Shown piece by piece: positions 11,201-24,002 of a DNA stretch of 64,000 nucleotides. Origin of the DNA: Sipunculus nudus (Eukaryota > Annelida > Sipuncula > Golfingiida > Sipunculidae); assembly GCA_026874595.1 (NCBI GenBank), contig CM049320.1, positions 10,689,964 through 10,753,963 of the forward strand, in the 5' to 3' direction. A program made the translations under genes and the position numbers. The notes under the pieces are model-generated. The model was not told the origin of the DNA. It did no database searches and worked only from the letters and a program-made list of their open reading frames with translations. The stretch's first letter is position 1. Each line of letters opens with the position of its first letter.

Positions 11201-13835
11201 GTACGGCATGTATAAGATATTTATACTTAACTATTAACAATGCACAAAATACAGAGCTTTCCTGAGAATAAAGGGATCGTGTTTAAACATGTTAAAGGTG
11301 GATAATTTTCTTAGGAAAGGTAAATAAAGATCATTGTTTCGTTATTGGCCGATTTCCGGAAGGGGCGGGGGGCAGAACATATGATTTCATTTGTTATGCT
11401 TTTTTTGTCGTGTTATTTGATCTCTCCGGCTGTCAAATTCGGCGTGCGATATACATATTGTCTCCTATTGCTATCATGAATATTTATATTGACATCTAGG
11501 TATGGACCTCTATTTGAAAGCCTTTAACTGATAAAATGTCGAAGTGGCTATTGGACCTCTTCCCGAATTCACTCAGTACCTTTACTAGACATCCATGGAT
11601 ACAGTCAACCTTGTCAAATGCTTTGCGGGTTCCCTGGATTCGTGTTGTTATTTACTTTTAGGCTAGATGAAAAATAAATGAAAAAGCTAAATTCTAACAC
11701 TTCGGATTGAAAAGACACAGATGAGGGGACTTATTGAATTCTTGTACAAGCGAGGCGAAATATACGGCTCACACCAGCACCCTAACGTCCCCCAGCTGGA
11801 TTTGTAAATTGTCGCTAAAGTCAAGTGCGTACATACTCAAAACTTGTCGTTTACAACCACCTTTCTCATATGCTTACTTTGCCATAAATGTACGTGACAA
11901 TCCCCGGCCTGGGCGGACCACGTGCTGGCTTGGGGTACTTGATAACGTGTATGGATGATATATAGACAGAATTAAGGACCAGACGGTTCAGCTTACGTTA
12001 TTGGCATTCTATGATGTATTAATAGTGATCCCGGTATATATCAGGCCAGCTTAACCATGCAAGGGGCCTGGTATGTGTAAGTGCATGCTATTAACTGAAG
12101 CAAATTATTGATTTGCTATGCTACTGTTTGTTGATCATACGAAACAGAAAAAAACACTGAACGTATATGTCACTGTGTATGTTTGTGTCTCTATGTGTAT
12201 GCATTTGATATATTGAACAAGTCTAATATGAATCGCAGTTTAAAAATAACCTACAGCGTGAAATACAAACTTGATTCAGGTTTATTTTTTCGAGCATCTA
12301 GTTTCATTGGACATCAATAACACCAGTTGTATGTGTGTGAGACTAGCTGTGACATGATCAACAAGTTTATCATGAATTGCATGTGCAGTGCAGTTCTATT
12401 TATAGCATAAACTATACAGTTGCTTTATTAAGTATTCCAGAATCATCAAAATCTAACTTTTGTAAAACAAAGCTGTATTCTCCCTCCTTGGTGGGTAAGA
12501 TTCAACAACTGCTTGCTTGCCATTAGAAATACAAGGATTAATGCCAATAAAAAGAATTAATGGTAGACATATGATTTTCTCTACCAGTGTTACCAGTATA
12601 TTTTGATGTAACGATACATATAAATGTTGCCACACTGTGAGAGTCGCTTAACATGTATTATTCAGAACGTCACATTTGGTGCATAATGGATGCATTTGAA
12701 TAAGGCCATGTAGCCTTTTCAACAGACGTATATTGCACTATGCCTCAACGTTATACAACACGTTATACCAGAACGTATACGCCTAGGTGGCAGCTTAGTG
12801 ATATGGTTTCGGCACAATGTCGTAAACGGATCCAAGAAAGCGAAGTAGGAAATTTCGTATTAGAATAGGTCACATGATGTAAGATTCAAGGATATCACGT
12901 GGTATATTCATCATGTGATTACAATAGTATAGAACACATGGAAATGTAAGAAAGATGTTGTCGCTCCCTGCAGAGGAAAAAAGACCTTTTAGTATGTATT
13001 ATTGCCTATACTTAAAAGACTAAATTGAAACACCAAATAAGCAATGGAGAAGTGCTCATGTGCTGCCGTTATGGCAATTCAAGGCGGGTAAGTTAAGATT
13101 TGATTAACTTAGTAAAGATTGTTTATAAATATAAATAAAACTGAGTTCACATAGATGGTAAATTATTTCTTAAAGTAATTAACAGATCCATTTTAATACA
13201 TATAATATATAGTGCTCCTATAAATAAAAAATGTAGACTGTATTGCATATTTATAGTCTCTAGTCTTACTTACCGAAGTGATGGACAAACTAAAGTTATC
13301 GACAATAACGGATTTGCTGAAAACTAAAAGCAATTGCTAATTTGGAAAAAAAAAATATTTATTCATGTTTGCTTCATGAATTAAAAGTAACCAAATATAC
13401 AATCATATATATATATATATACACACATTGTGAGTAATCGTAATCTAATCGTCGTAAGGGTGTGGTGTAAAAAAAATTGATTTCCAGTGCTCTACCTTCT
13501 CCACGGCTAAACACCTGCAAACTGAAAGGCCACGGGGGGTCAGCTATCTCTATATCTCTGATAAACTCCAACACTTTGCGTTAGCACCTGCTGTCATTAA
13601 TGTAGCCACAACTAAGTGAACTTTAGACTTCATACTGCCTGAGAACCAATGCTACTGATTTCGATAGCCTTACCGAGTACACACAAGGCATTACATCTGT
13701 GCGTTTCGAAATATTCATAAATACGGCATAGGACCATTTGTTTACCACTCGTTCACCCGCCAGATTCACCTGCTGCCAGACAATGTTTTATATAATGCCA
13801 GTGTTCTGTATACTTAACCTTACCCAGAAGCAAAT
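11198..13835. other. stretch without recognisable gene
   Basis: No domain or known repeat recognised. An ATG at 13044 with 14 codons and a strong donor (GG|GTAAGT at 13088) could be a small exon, listed as a rival start exon for the ankyrin gene. This is weak because such donors occur by chance. Confidence 0.3.
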
Positions 13836-13974
13836 CGGAGGGGGGGGGGGGGGGTTCCGGAGCCCTCCCCTTTTTTCAGCCGAAGCAAACTTTTTAAGGG
13901 TTTCAGACCAATTTTGCGGCCTGGACCCCCCCCCCTCTTTTCCTAAATACTGGATCCTCCCCTGTTACCTTGGC
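13836..13974 (+). mobile_element. poly-G/GGATCC MITE, copy
   Basis: A 15-base G-run starts the element. The right part (CCTGGACCCCC..CTCTTTTCCTAAATACTGGATCCTCCCCTG) corresponds to the right part of the 26932-27072 copy. The left end is poorly kept and no target duplication is visible. Confidence 0.6.
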
Positions 13975-15285
13975 GGTTCAGTTCGCTATTCACAGAGCAA
14001 TACGTGTTATGCTGTACAAATATGTCATTTTATCGTGATTTTCCTTACCGTGACATTTGTCAAACAAAGTTCCCATAACATAATACCGTCATTATGTCTT
14101 CTTAACTATTTATGTGTTAGCCTTGATCGCCTGCCAACCTCACACACCGACAATGATAAGGGTTCCGGATATTATCGAGAAAACGAGGTTACACTGTATA
14201 TACTCCTGATATAAATCCATTAAAGGTACCAATCATTTGCGATAATATGTGCATTATCTCACGCCATTCGTACAATTTTGCTGAGTACAACAATTTTACA
14301 GCTAAACAATTTCGGCACGCGGACCATAATATTTTAAAGAGAAAACACTAAACATATTTTATGTAATTTTAACACACTTGATATGTGAATAGGTCCCTTT
14401 GACAGATGTTTTGTTTTCTTTAATTTGAGTACATTAATCCAGAACTCTACGTAATAATGTTTTCTGTTAACGAGAAACATATACAAGGCTTTCATTACGA
14501 ATGTACAAGGCCAATTAATTGTCACACGAGGAATTCAAAATCAAGTCGCCGGCCTGGTCGGCGTCCAATTGTCGGAAAACAATTTGCCGGTTGAAACGTT
14601 TGGCTTCATGAGACTTCAATAGGCCTACAAATAAACATATATACAAAAATGGGAGGGGTAATAACAGGGCAAAAGAAGCAGAGTTTAAGTGAAGTCACAT
14701 TGTCTTTAGCACCCAAGAAAGTGTCCGAGCTCCACATTTATCATTCTATGAAATGGGTCACATCCACTATCAGACTTTGTTGCAAAAAAAATTCTTAATC
14801 TGTATTAAACGTTATATATCTGACCTGTTGTCACAAAAAATACACGTTCGAAAACCATCATATATTTCACGTTTTTGTGCAGTTTCTTTTTTTTCTGCTT
14901 TCTCGTCTAGTCGAAACCAGTCTCGTAATGGATTTATCTCCTATACGGCACCATGGCCCATGTACAATCGAAGCGCTTGCTGTACTCCGCATACCTATCC
15001 TCACGTGAGGATTGTCCCTGTCTGACCGGTCTGTTCTTCATAACTTAATGTTTAGGGTTTCTTGTTGCCCTTGGCTGGCCGTTTTACGCTATTCTTGCTC
15101 CCGTTTCTTCTGAACGCAGCTGTCCAGGGGGATTTACGTATCATAATGCAAACGTTAACAAGACATCAACCGGAGAATTGGCGGGCACGTCAAAATATTC
15201 CGCAGCAGACGACAGGTGCATGGATATCCGGTACCAATGAAATGTTCACTGTCAGGTCACCGCGGCATGCCGGTCCAGTTTGTAA

Positions 15286-15286
<1 letters not shown>

Positions 15287-15348
<62 letters not shown>

Positions 15349-15349
15349 A
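15287..15349. repeat. (AT)n microsatellite
   Basis: AT run. An open frame at 15062-15349 whose first ~25 residues look like a signal peptide runs into it and ends as Ile-Tyr repeats; I do not call it a gene. Confidence 0.95.
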
Positions 15350-15509
15350 TAGGCTGTCAGTTTATATTCTTATTACCTCGGCAAACACAATATTTCATCT
15401 AGAAAATACTTGCATTTCCTTTCAGATTAAAAAAAAACAAACAGCAGATTACACAAACTTTCAAATAGTGGAAACTGTTACCGAAACTCACTTTAGAATT
15501 CATGGGTAC

Positions 15510-15546
15510 CTGTCTCTCTCTCTGTCTGTCTTTCTGTCTTTCTCTC
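15510..15546. repeat. (CT)n/CTGT microsatellite
   Basis: CT-rich run with CTGT and CTTT variants. Confidence 0.9.
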
Positions 15547-16004
15547 TAATACGTTCAATATTTTATACATATTTTATACATATGAAGCGCTAAATACATC
15601 TGAATTGTTTAATCATATAAATATTTGATATCTTACTATTTGTTAAGACTATAATTATATAAGTTCATACGGGGTTCAATGTATTACATATTTTCTGACA
15701 TTGTATGCACTCTCCACTGGAATTGACACCTGGAATCTGCTTGAGAGAAGTTGCGCATGTCACGGATATAGTAATCTTATCAGCATTAAATTGTTAAGCT
15801 GATCCAACGAACCCGGCGTTATCCATTTCCTTCCCGGGGTTGCTGCCATACCCGACGACTTTGAACCAGCCTTGTGCCTTGTCTTGATTTATATCGTCTT
15901 GTACCTTTGTGAAGTGTAAACAGATCATGAACAAAGACTTACCAGGATGTACAAATATATACGTAAGTCTACTTAAAGGCTTAAGGCGCTCTGTACAAAG
16001 TACA

Positions 16005-16283
16005 ATGAGATCCTAAAAGCGGATAGAACTAGCGAGAAGCTTGCTTTGCTGGCGAAGCGGTTGGTACGCCGGACTTGTGCGCCACCAACATGGGTTCGAA
16101 TCCGGGATCGGCCCAATATTTCCCCCTGAGCAAATTTGTCTTCGTAACAAATGGAGGCTCGTGACGCTAAACTTTGTGGCCCAGGGAAAAAGCTCACCAA
16201 AGTGTGACTACTGGGATAATTAGTCTTGTTCTGATAGCGAACGCTTTTAAGAGGGGGTGGTTTCCCCTGAGCAATTGGTGTTC
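16005..16283 (+). mobile_element. TRIM-like miniature LTR element with tRNA-like LTR, copy 1 (broken)
   Basis: A non-coding fossil. The left LTR (about 16005-16149) ends in CGTAACA and holds a tRNA-like module with A-box-like TGGCGAAGCGG and B-box GGTTCGAATCC. The internal region (16150-16259) starts with TGGAGGCTCG and ends in a purine tract AAGAGGGGG. It is followed by a short remnant of LTR tail. Recognised by alignment with the copies at 44979 and 58356. It is broken at both LTRs. Age cannot be judged beyond clear divergence from the other copies. A tRNA-derived SINE is the alternative reading for this copy taken alone. Confidence 0.72.
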
Positions 16284-16411
16284 TATATATATATATAGAA
16301 GGTAAAGAGTGCTTTATGGCCTTCAGACAAGACCAGACATAACACTGAAGAAATACAACACTGTAAATTCACGTCTGAATTTTCAGTGTTGTTTTTCTTA
16401 TATATGTTTTT

Positions 16412-16415
<4 letters not shown>

Positions 16416-16473
<58 letters not shown>
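16416..16473. repeat. (AT)n microsatellite
   Basis: Pure AT run. Confidence 0.97.
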
Positions 16474-16475
<2 letters not shown>

Positions 16476-18356
16476 CAGTTGGTTGATGCGCAAATGGGCA
16501 TTCGTTTTACATTTTACTCCTATCTGTATGGATTACGCTTCAAATTCGATGGTCTTCATTTATATATTACATATCCCACACCAAGTGTTTATTCTGTTTT
16601 ATCCATATACATATATGTCTGTTCGTATGTCTGTAGAAGTAACTTTTGTTTCTTTCAAAATAGGCTCATTATCAGTTCACTGAGATATCGAACGGAGTAG
16701 TGCTTCTATATACACACGGCTAGAACACCAGTCCAATTTAAAAGCTTATATACTGATATTTAGTCACTGTATATTTTAAAAGTACATCTATCATATCTTT
16801 TTTATTATGGAATGAACTGCTCTATATAATTCTCACACATATATTTCGGAAACTTTGAGAGACTGAGAGATATGCTTTAAAAGCGTTTCGCTCGGAAAGA
16901 AATTCACTGGCATGCGCGGAGCGGTCGTCTGCTTTGTTCATTGTCTTTTGTGGCAGCACTGGGAATGTTATTTGATGAAACCAGAAACATTTACATATTA
17001 GAGACTCTAACATAAAATCCATCTTCAGGGATAAGATAGATATATCATTTGAGATATAACAAATACGATCTTCTTGACGATTAACGGATTATTGGACCCG
17101 GACACCTAGTTATTATCAACATATGTCGCTAGTGTCGGAAAAAGGTCCATAAATAACTATTTCAACAGAGTGGTGACTTTTTTAACGAGTTAATAAATTA
17201 CCGAAACATGCCATTTTGGGGACCTATGACATCATAGGGACTTGCATGGGTCATTGTTCTTCATATCAGCTGGGAGATAACCATCATAGCAAGGATAGAC
17301 TTAAAGTGATACATGAAGTGACATGTTTTACTCACAAGATTCACAGACTGAGTTTTAATTATTTTACTTGAGTAAAACATAATTTCAATGAATTTCTTTT
17401 ATTTTTTAGGATTTTGTTCATCTGTGCGCTTTTTGCGCGTGCTCGATTCCCTTTGTGATAAGGACCGATCAGTTCGAAAGCTTACCACAATTGTTTTGGT
17501 TCCCGCCATACCCGAAATAAAACAAACATCGCTACGGATTGCGAATTCAGCCAGTTAAAATTCATACCGTCGCTTCTGAATGATTAATCAATATTAATTA
17601 ATTTATATTAATCATCTTCTAGCTATGCCCCGAGGCGTGCTTGGTGCCATTTGTAATTAAAAGTGTTATGATAATTGGACTTAAGAGGTCATATATATAT
17701 ATTCGGAGAGCCTGACATATCGGAATCTCCCTTAATTAATGTCGTATTAAGCAAGTAGGACTGCACGCCGTTTGTTTATTCCTTATTTGGAAGAAATACG
17801 CTTAGAATATACACGAGACAAAATGTATAATTCTGATCCTTGAAAAAAGTCTGCACTCTGTATCTCAGCAGGTCGATCCGAGTTCCCCCAATACACATTT
17901 AGGTGTACATCTTTACAAAGTACAAATATAGCATGTGACATATATATTTATATACACATACTCATGACACAAGAAAGGGAAATTTCGAATTGACGGAAAT
18001 ATAAAGAGGTAAAGTTCTCATCACCAAAAAGCTTCAACATAAGTAGAAAGTTTTCAGAATATATTGCTACAGTTCTCATGAACGATTCACAAGCCCGTTA
18101 CAGCTAGTGACAACACGTCCTTTTATGGTATTTTCTTGCACGACTTGCTGATGGGACTGTATAAGCTTCGTATAAATACCTTTCTATGCAGAATCAGCTC
18201 CTTTTTCATATTGGGACATTTATCATCCTGATAAAAAAGTAGGCCGTGTTGAAAACAAAACCATGTGTGCTATAATGGAAACGTGTGTTTGTTCGTGCAC
18301 TTATTTGACGGAGGTGCTGGGTCCAATTATTCACAACGTACATAAATTGACCTCAG
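16474..18356. other. stretch without recognisable gene
   Basis: AT-rich, with only short open frames. No repeat family or domain recognised. Confidence 0.35.
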
Positions 18357-18472
18357 CAGCGGGTCCAGGATTGGGGAAAGGGAAGGGTCCAGCCCAGGAA
18401 TTACTAAACTACTCTGGTCCGAAAGTGGGGATGCTCCAGGCCTCAAAATTGGATGACCCCCCCCCCCCCCCC
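18357..18472 (-). mobile_element. poly-G/GGATCC MITE, copy (minus orientation)
   Basis: GCGGGTCCAGGATTGGGGAA, GGGTCCAGCCCAGGA and ACTAAACTAC match in order the reverse complement of the 26932-27072 element. It ends in a 16-base C-run. The terminal bases are not well kept. Confidence 0.62.
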
Positions 18473-21102
18473 GACAACAACAACGAATAAACCTATACTG
18501 CGTATACCAAAGACCGATACTACCAGAGTAATTTGCTCCATAGTCTTCCCGTCCGATTTGAATCCCTACCAAGTTGGTAGGCAGGACCATGTGTACTTAC
18601 AAATTTAATTACGACACACTTGCCCATGGTCATTGTTCTTAGAGCAATGTATATTGGGAGGTAACGTTTTGATACTATTCCAAAGAAAAAATAACAAATG
18701 TATCCTCAAAAGCTATACGTGAACTGGTGTCTTGCTTAAAATGGATTTCAAGAAGACTTTCCATTGAAATCCTGCATCCTTTAAAAGAAAATCACTGTTC
18801 CATTTAATAACGTGTAGTAGGGAACAAATCTAACCTAAAGTCGCACTATTTGCGCATGCGTACACATAATTCTGATTACTCTTTAATGGGTCACCAATAA
18901 CAATCTGTTTGGGGCGGGGGCGTAGGTACATGTTGGATGACAGTTTGAAATTGAAGACAAACACTAACAGTAGCTGATCCTCGTGTCCACGCTATTTATT
19001 CCCATTTATTTGTTTACACGTATAGAGTCATATGTGATCCTCTCAATGGCTAATTGTGTGCTTCGGGTCGGAGGCGCTACGGACAAAATAGATTTGATTG
19101 GTCATATACATTTCATATTCGACGTATAATTCCAACTAATATTGAGAATCCATGCTATTTTATTTACACGAATGGTATAATGGCTACCTACGCCTCGGAC
19201 ACCTGTGGGAACACCTGGCATTCTATACTGTATGCGGGCACTACTATATTCATATACGCTATCTTTCCCACCTACTTCCACGGTGTATGGACCATCATCG
19301 CGCTCTCAGCGTGGAATGGGATATTTCTGCCATATCCACTTGTCTGTTAAGAACACTTTCACTGTTCTGCAAAGCCCACATATTTTTAGTAAATGACATT
19401 TTGTAACAGGGCCACCTGTATTTACCTAAGGTCCACACGGCCAGGCTATATATATATATCATTTGGTCATTTCATTAAATTTGACAACTCCTCAAAATCT
19501 CTATACTTGTGAATCAGGGATTAACTTTTTATGAGCCCCTATTTAAACTCTGTTCCTTGTGAAAGCGAATTATGTTATTATTTAAGAATATAGATAATAA
19601 TTGTGAAATAAACATAAAATATCAACCATGTGAAATTATGAAAGTAGGAAAATATAGAATGCACATGTGAAACCTAATTACAAGATTAATTCTACTTTTT
19701 ATTGAAATATTCAGGTTTGACGTAATATCGGGTCATTCTCCAGCCCTAAGCTGTGCCGAATGGTTGGAAAGTGCATGGATTGGCAGGAATTTTGTATCGT
19801 TTGTCTTGTTCTCTTGACTTAATTTCGTACAGGGACAGAAGAATTCGATAGGATTCGCTGCGCATTCTCGCAGTACAGTTTCGCGTTCGTCGAGTGTGCC
19901 ACAAAAAAAATGTACGAGTACAGTTAGGTTGACTGGGAAAATATCTGTTTACAGATGGAAAATATTTGATCTTTTCATAAACGTTGATCACAGTAATGCA
20001 AGTTGAATACTAAAATTCAATAGAACCTAACCCACAAACTTTGTCAATGTACGTATACAGGCAAGAGGTGCAATTTTTATATCAGCTGATAAAGAAGTTT
20101 GAAAAATTATATGATCTTTCCAATATGTGACACTCCTTGTAGAATGACCCATATAAATAGTTCACTATATACACATACATAGTAAGTGAGTCAGTATTGA
20201 AAAAGTGCCTGTTTGCTGGATGCTGTATGCCTATGGAAGATGACGGAGTGCCCGCGTCCTATGTGACGTCACTTCGCACCAAGTTGGGATGCGCGGAGTG
20301 ACACTCCTGAGTTATTAATTATCGGCTTTATCCTGTTAGGTTACATGTATTTCCAATTTATCAATATTGCTGTGTTTACAAACACGTTGTTGATAAACAA
20401 CTTCATACATCCTTCACAGAGGTGTTAGAAGAATTCTTCATAACTTATCACCCTTAGACCATTAATATATACACAGAGGAAGCCAGATATCGCATATTCT
20501 TTTTCAAAAGGTAACTGAATAGGTCCTATAAATATATGCGAACAAAGATATGTATGATAAAGTGAACCACGTGCGTGTTAACATTGAGGGGAACCTAATT
20601 TAACGGTAGGTGCTGTACAGAAATATTTCAAGTGGTGTTTATTATATCCTACATCACATTCTTAAGGTGATACATTAATCGTAATACCATGTTACAAAGT
20701 TCAAGGGGTACATGACACTTGTGGTGACTAAGACCCTAGATCTGATAAAATACGGTCACAGTTTTCCGGCAAACCAAGCACAACAGCGATTTTAATTGCC
20801 TCAAACAAGCCTTTTCTTTCTGATCTTCCACTGGGCCAGATGTTTTGCTCAGTTGGGAATGATCCGAAAACCATGAACGGTACTGGAAATTAGTATCAGT
20901 CTTTGGTTCTGAATAAAAGCGCAGTCATTTGAGCCAGGCGGGAATGAATTAAGTTCGGAAACTCTGTACCAAGTTCATGCTTGTCTGTGCTATTATGTAC
21001 TTCATCTTACATCCATATACCCTTATAATAGGACAGGTCCGTGCAGGAATTCAACAAGGGTGACACTATCTAATAGAGGGGAAGCTAAGATTGTGATAAG
21101 AA
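18473..21102. other. stretch without recognisable gene
   Basis: No recognised domain or repeat. Overlapping open frames of 60-100 codons at 19054-19406 lie in three frames at once, so none is supported. 20745-20960 is less AT-rich but has no identified content. Confidence 0.3.
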
Positions 21103-21104
21103 TA

Positions 21105-21168
<64 letters not shown>
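21103..21168. repeat. (AT)n microsatellite
   Basis: AT run with one GT interruption. Confidence 0.96.
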
Positions 21169-21482
21169 CATTTTACAGAACTTTTTAATGTAATGGACTC
21201 AGAAGATGTCATAGTATAACGTTGGACATTAGGAAAAGTCTCTGCAGTCAGTTTTATTTTTCACCTAATTGCTGGCTTTGCTGGGACCTTATCGTTCAAC
21301 AAAGTTCTTACAACCAAACCAAGTCCAAGCTTCATGGGTAATACCCCATCACTCATTTCATCTCCTTGTATGAGGATGGGGTATGATCATGGCATGCTGA
21401 GCAAACTATGTCTCCCATGCTTCATATCATGATACACATTTATTCTTTTGTAACTGGCGAGACTATTCTGAATCAGTGACGA

Positions 21483-21725
21483 AGGACTGGGACACGGACT
21501 TGGTATCGAATCCACTTTCTTAAGGACTCGGACACGGACTTGGAATCGAGTCCGCTTTCTTAAGGACTCGGACACGGACTTGGAATCGAGTCCGCTTTCT
21601 TAAGGACTCGGACACGGGCTTGGAATCGAGTCCACTTTCTTAAAGGACTCGGACACGGACTTGGAATAGAGTCCTCTTTTTTTAAGGACTCAGACACGGA
21701 CTTGAACTCGAGCGTCCTGGACTCG
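21483..21725 (+). repeat. 40-bp VNTR, about six units (GGACTCGGACACGG...)
   Basis: The unit is GGACTCGGACACGGACTTGG followed by AATCGAGTCCGCTTTCTTAA. Central units are almost identical and outer ones diverged, the usual pattern of array growth from the middle. It lies within the second GACTCG-rich element. Copy 1 at 346-597 has only one equivalent unit. Confidence 0.92.
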
Positions 21726-22080
21726 GACTTGTATTCGGAATCGAAGGTAAGGACTCGAAAAAGTCAATGTCGAGTCCAGCAGAAGGCAAGCTTTGCCACA
21801 TACTATAAAGACCTTTATATACAATTTGCGAACTGTTAACAGAATATTAAAAAAAGACTATATACCGAGCTTGAGGCATTCATCGGGAGCTTTATGTGCT
21901 TAAACCTTCAGTTAGAGGCATGAACTCACATATTTAAATACATTTAAATTTCTTTTTATCAAGAGATTTTTATTGGACTCGGGCATGGACTCTGGTTCAA
22001 GATGACTCGGGCTCGAAGAAGGTGGATGTGGACTTGAACCTCATGGCCTCGGACTAGCTCGGACGGTGTGGACTTGACTA
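21726..22080 (+). repeat. GACTCG-rich dispersed element, copy 2 (right part)
   Basis: Blocks in the same order as at 346-597: GCGTCCTGGACTCGGACTTG, AAGGTAAGGACTCG, and at the right end CTTGAACCTCATGGCC..CTCGGACGGTGTGGACTTGAC. About 200 bp of AT-rich sequence (21765-21965) separates the blocks and is absent from copy 1. Confidence 0.6.
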
Positions 22081-23922
22081 CATTACTGTTCTGAATATCG
22101 TAAACAACACAGTGTTCTAGACCATGTGTAACGTGTAACGAGTAACGTATGTGATTCCATTGAATAATGTTTAATATTTCCAATTTAGTATGGAACAGTT
22201 TGTCGTTTTCATGGTAATATTCCCTTTTAATTTAAAATAAATGCATGTTTTTAAGCTAGAAAATATATGATCTTTCTCAGCGGTACTGAGTAATACACAA
22301 CACGTCGGTCACTGAAGATTATGAACAAAATTTAAACATAAATTAGTCCATGCATGAAATATTCACTCAAAGTGTGGCGACCAAAATCATCCTAAAATTT
22401 CCGAGGAATGCGACCTCCATTACACCGTTGGTGGCCTCGGGGAAATAGGTTAAGTTTGTAGTAAATTACTTCAGTGTGTGTAGACAGGTATAAACCATGA
22501 TTTAACCAATTTGTTGTGGGATCCTGACATTAGGTAGTATATAAAACAGTTAACCTCTGACAGGGCAGCCGTGAGCTGTGTTTCAATGGAGGCGTCATCT
22601 GACTGTAAACGAGAACATTTGCATTTTATAATAAATAAGAGAGTAACTTTTGCTAGGTATACATAGTCAAAACACACACACACAGGCACAAATGGAACTC
22701 CACTATACTCCTTTCTATTGCAGTACTCTACACCTAAATCAGGCCTGTCAAATCACTCTTTTTAACAAGCACTTTTTACTGAAAGTGACGCTAATTACTC
22801 TTTTGCAATCATTTATTTTAGCAGCACTACTTTTCAGTGAGAAAAAAATGTGGATATAACAGTCTAGTTTGAACGAGAAAGAGACGCTTCGCACATTTTT
22901 GTGTGTGTGCAAATGTCAAGCATGTGTCACAACATGTGGAAAATGTCCTTATCTTCATGTGGGGAGAAGTGCAACGCATGATTCTGACTTTAGTAGCAAT
23001 ATATATACACACACATATGCAAAGCACATTTTATGCAGTTTGTGATTTTTTTCTATTTTTTAATTCTCTTTTTTCACTATTTATTTCAAAGAAGGGTCTA
23101 ACCAGAGCACTTGTGAATGATAAAAAGAATCCCAAATGTATGTTGACACCTGGCATTGTGACAGTTCTTTCATATATAATTCAGTACTCGAGCCTATACG
23201 ACTTTCTACACGTACATGTACGATGTGATTTTATACTACTGTCTAATATGTATACGATGTCTTAGCGCGGACTCAATAAAATAGGGTTCGACAGAAATTT
23301 CGTCTTGTAGGATCCTTCCATTTTCAGCACAATTCTCAGATAATCATTGGAAATCGCATCGTATGAGACCTGCTTGAGACTGACGCAGCAAACCTGAAGA
23401 AATCGCTGGGCATGACTTTTTAGAGAAACGCACTGTATGAGGATTTCTAATATACTATTCAAAGTATACACTGGAGATGGTTCCAAATACATGATTTCCA
23501 TCATATACATGTGTCTGTGCATGTGCTAATATGTACTCTTTTTAATTGGTATTCAACACGGAGATTAAGGTAGCATGGTTATATATGTGCTGACAATGCG
23601 GTTTTATTATCCGGTTGACCACGGGATCAGCCACAAAGCCGCACCTTGGCAATACTGATCACAAGAGTTATATTCTCCTGTGGTTATGCGGACAGTGCAC
23701 ACACATGGACTTTTGTGAGGGCTGCACCACATTCTGAAAGGCCTATACATATATATTACGCGCCTGTGACGCACTCTGACATAAACCTCGCCGAAACCCC
23801 TTTAGAACTATTCATGCGGAATGATATCACACGGCGTAGTATTATCCGCATTTTGCGTGCAAAGAAACATTGCCCTCCCACACCATATTGCCATATAAGG
23901 ATAGATTTTGAAAAACGCAGCC
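22081..23922. other. stretch without recognisable gene
   Basis: Open frames up to 120 codons but none with a recognised domain or codon pattern. Nothing else supported. Confidence 0.3.
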
Positions 23923-24002
23923 GGGGGGGGGGGGGGGGGGGGGGGGGGGAGTCTTCTCTCCCATCTGAGGGGGGGGGGGGGGGGAGTCTTCTCTCCAATC
24001 TG
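23923..24002 (+). repeat. duplicated poly-G + AGTCTTCTCTCC(C/A)ATCTGAG unit
   Basis: A 27-base G-run and then a 16-base G-run are each followed by AGTCTTCTCTCC(C/A)ATCTGAG. This is a two-copy tandem duplication with strong G-quadruplex potential. Confidence 0.9.

Noticed and set aside
15062-15349. Small secreted-peptide-like frame
   Set aside because: Starts at TTG, ends in an AT microsatellite, with no splice or relative support.
19054-19406. Three overlapping frames of 63-98 codons
   Set aside because: Competing frames without domain or splice support.
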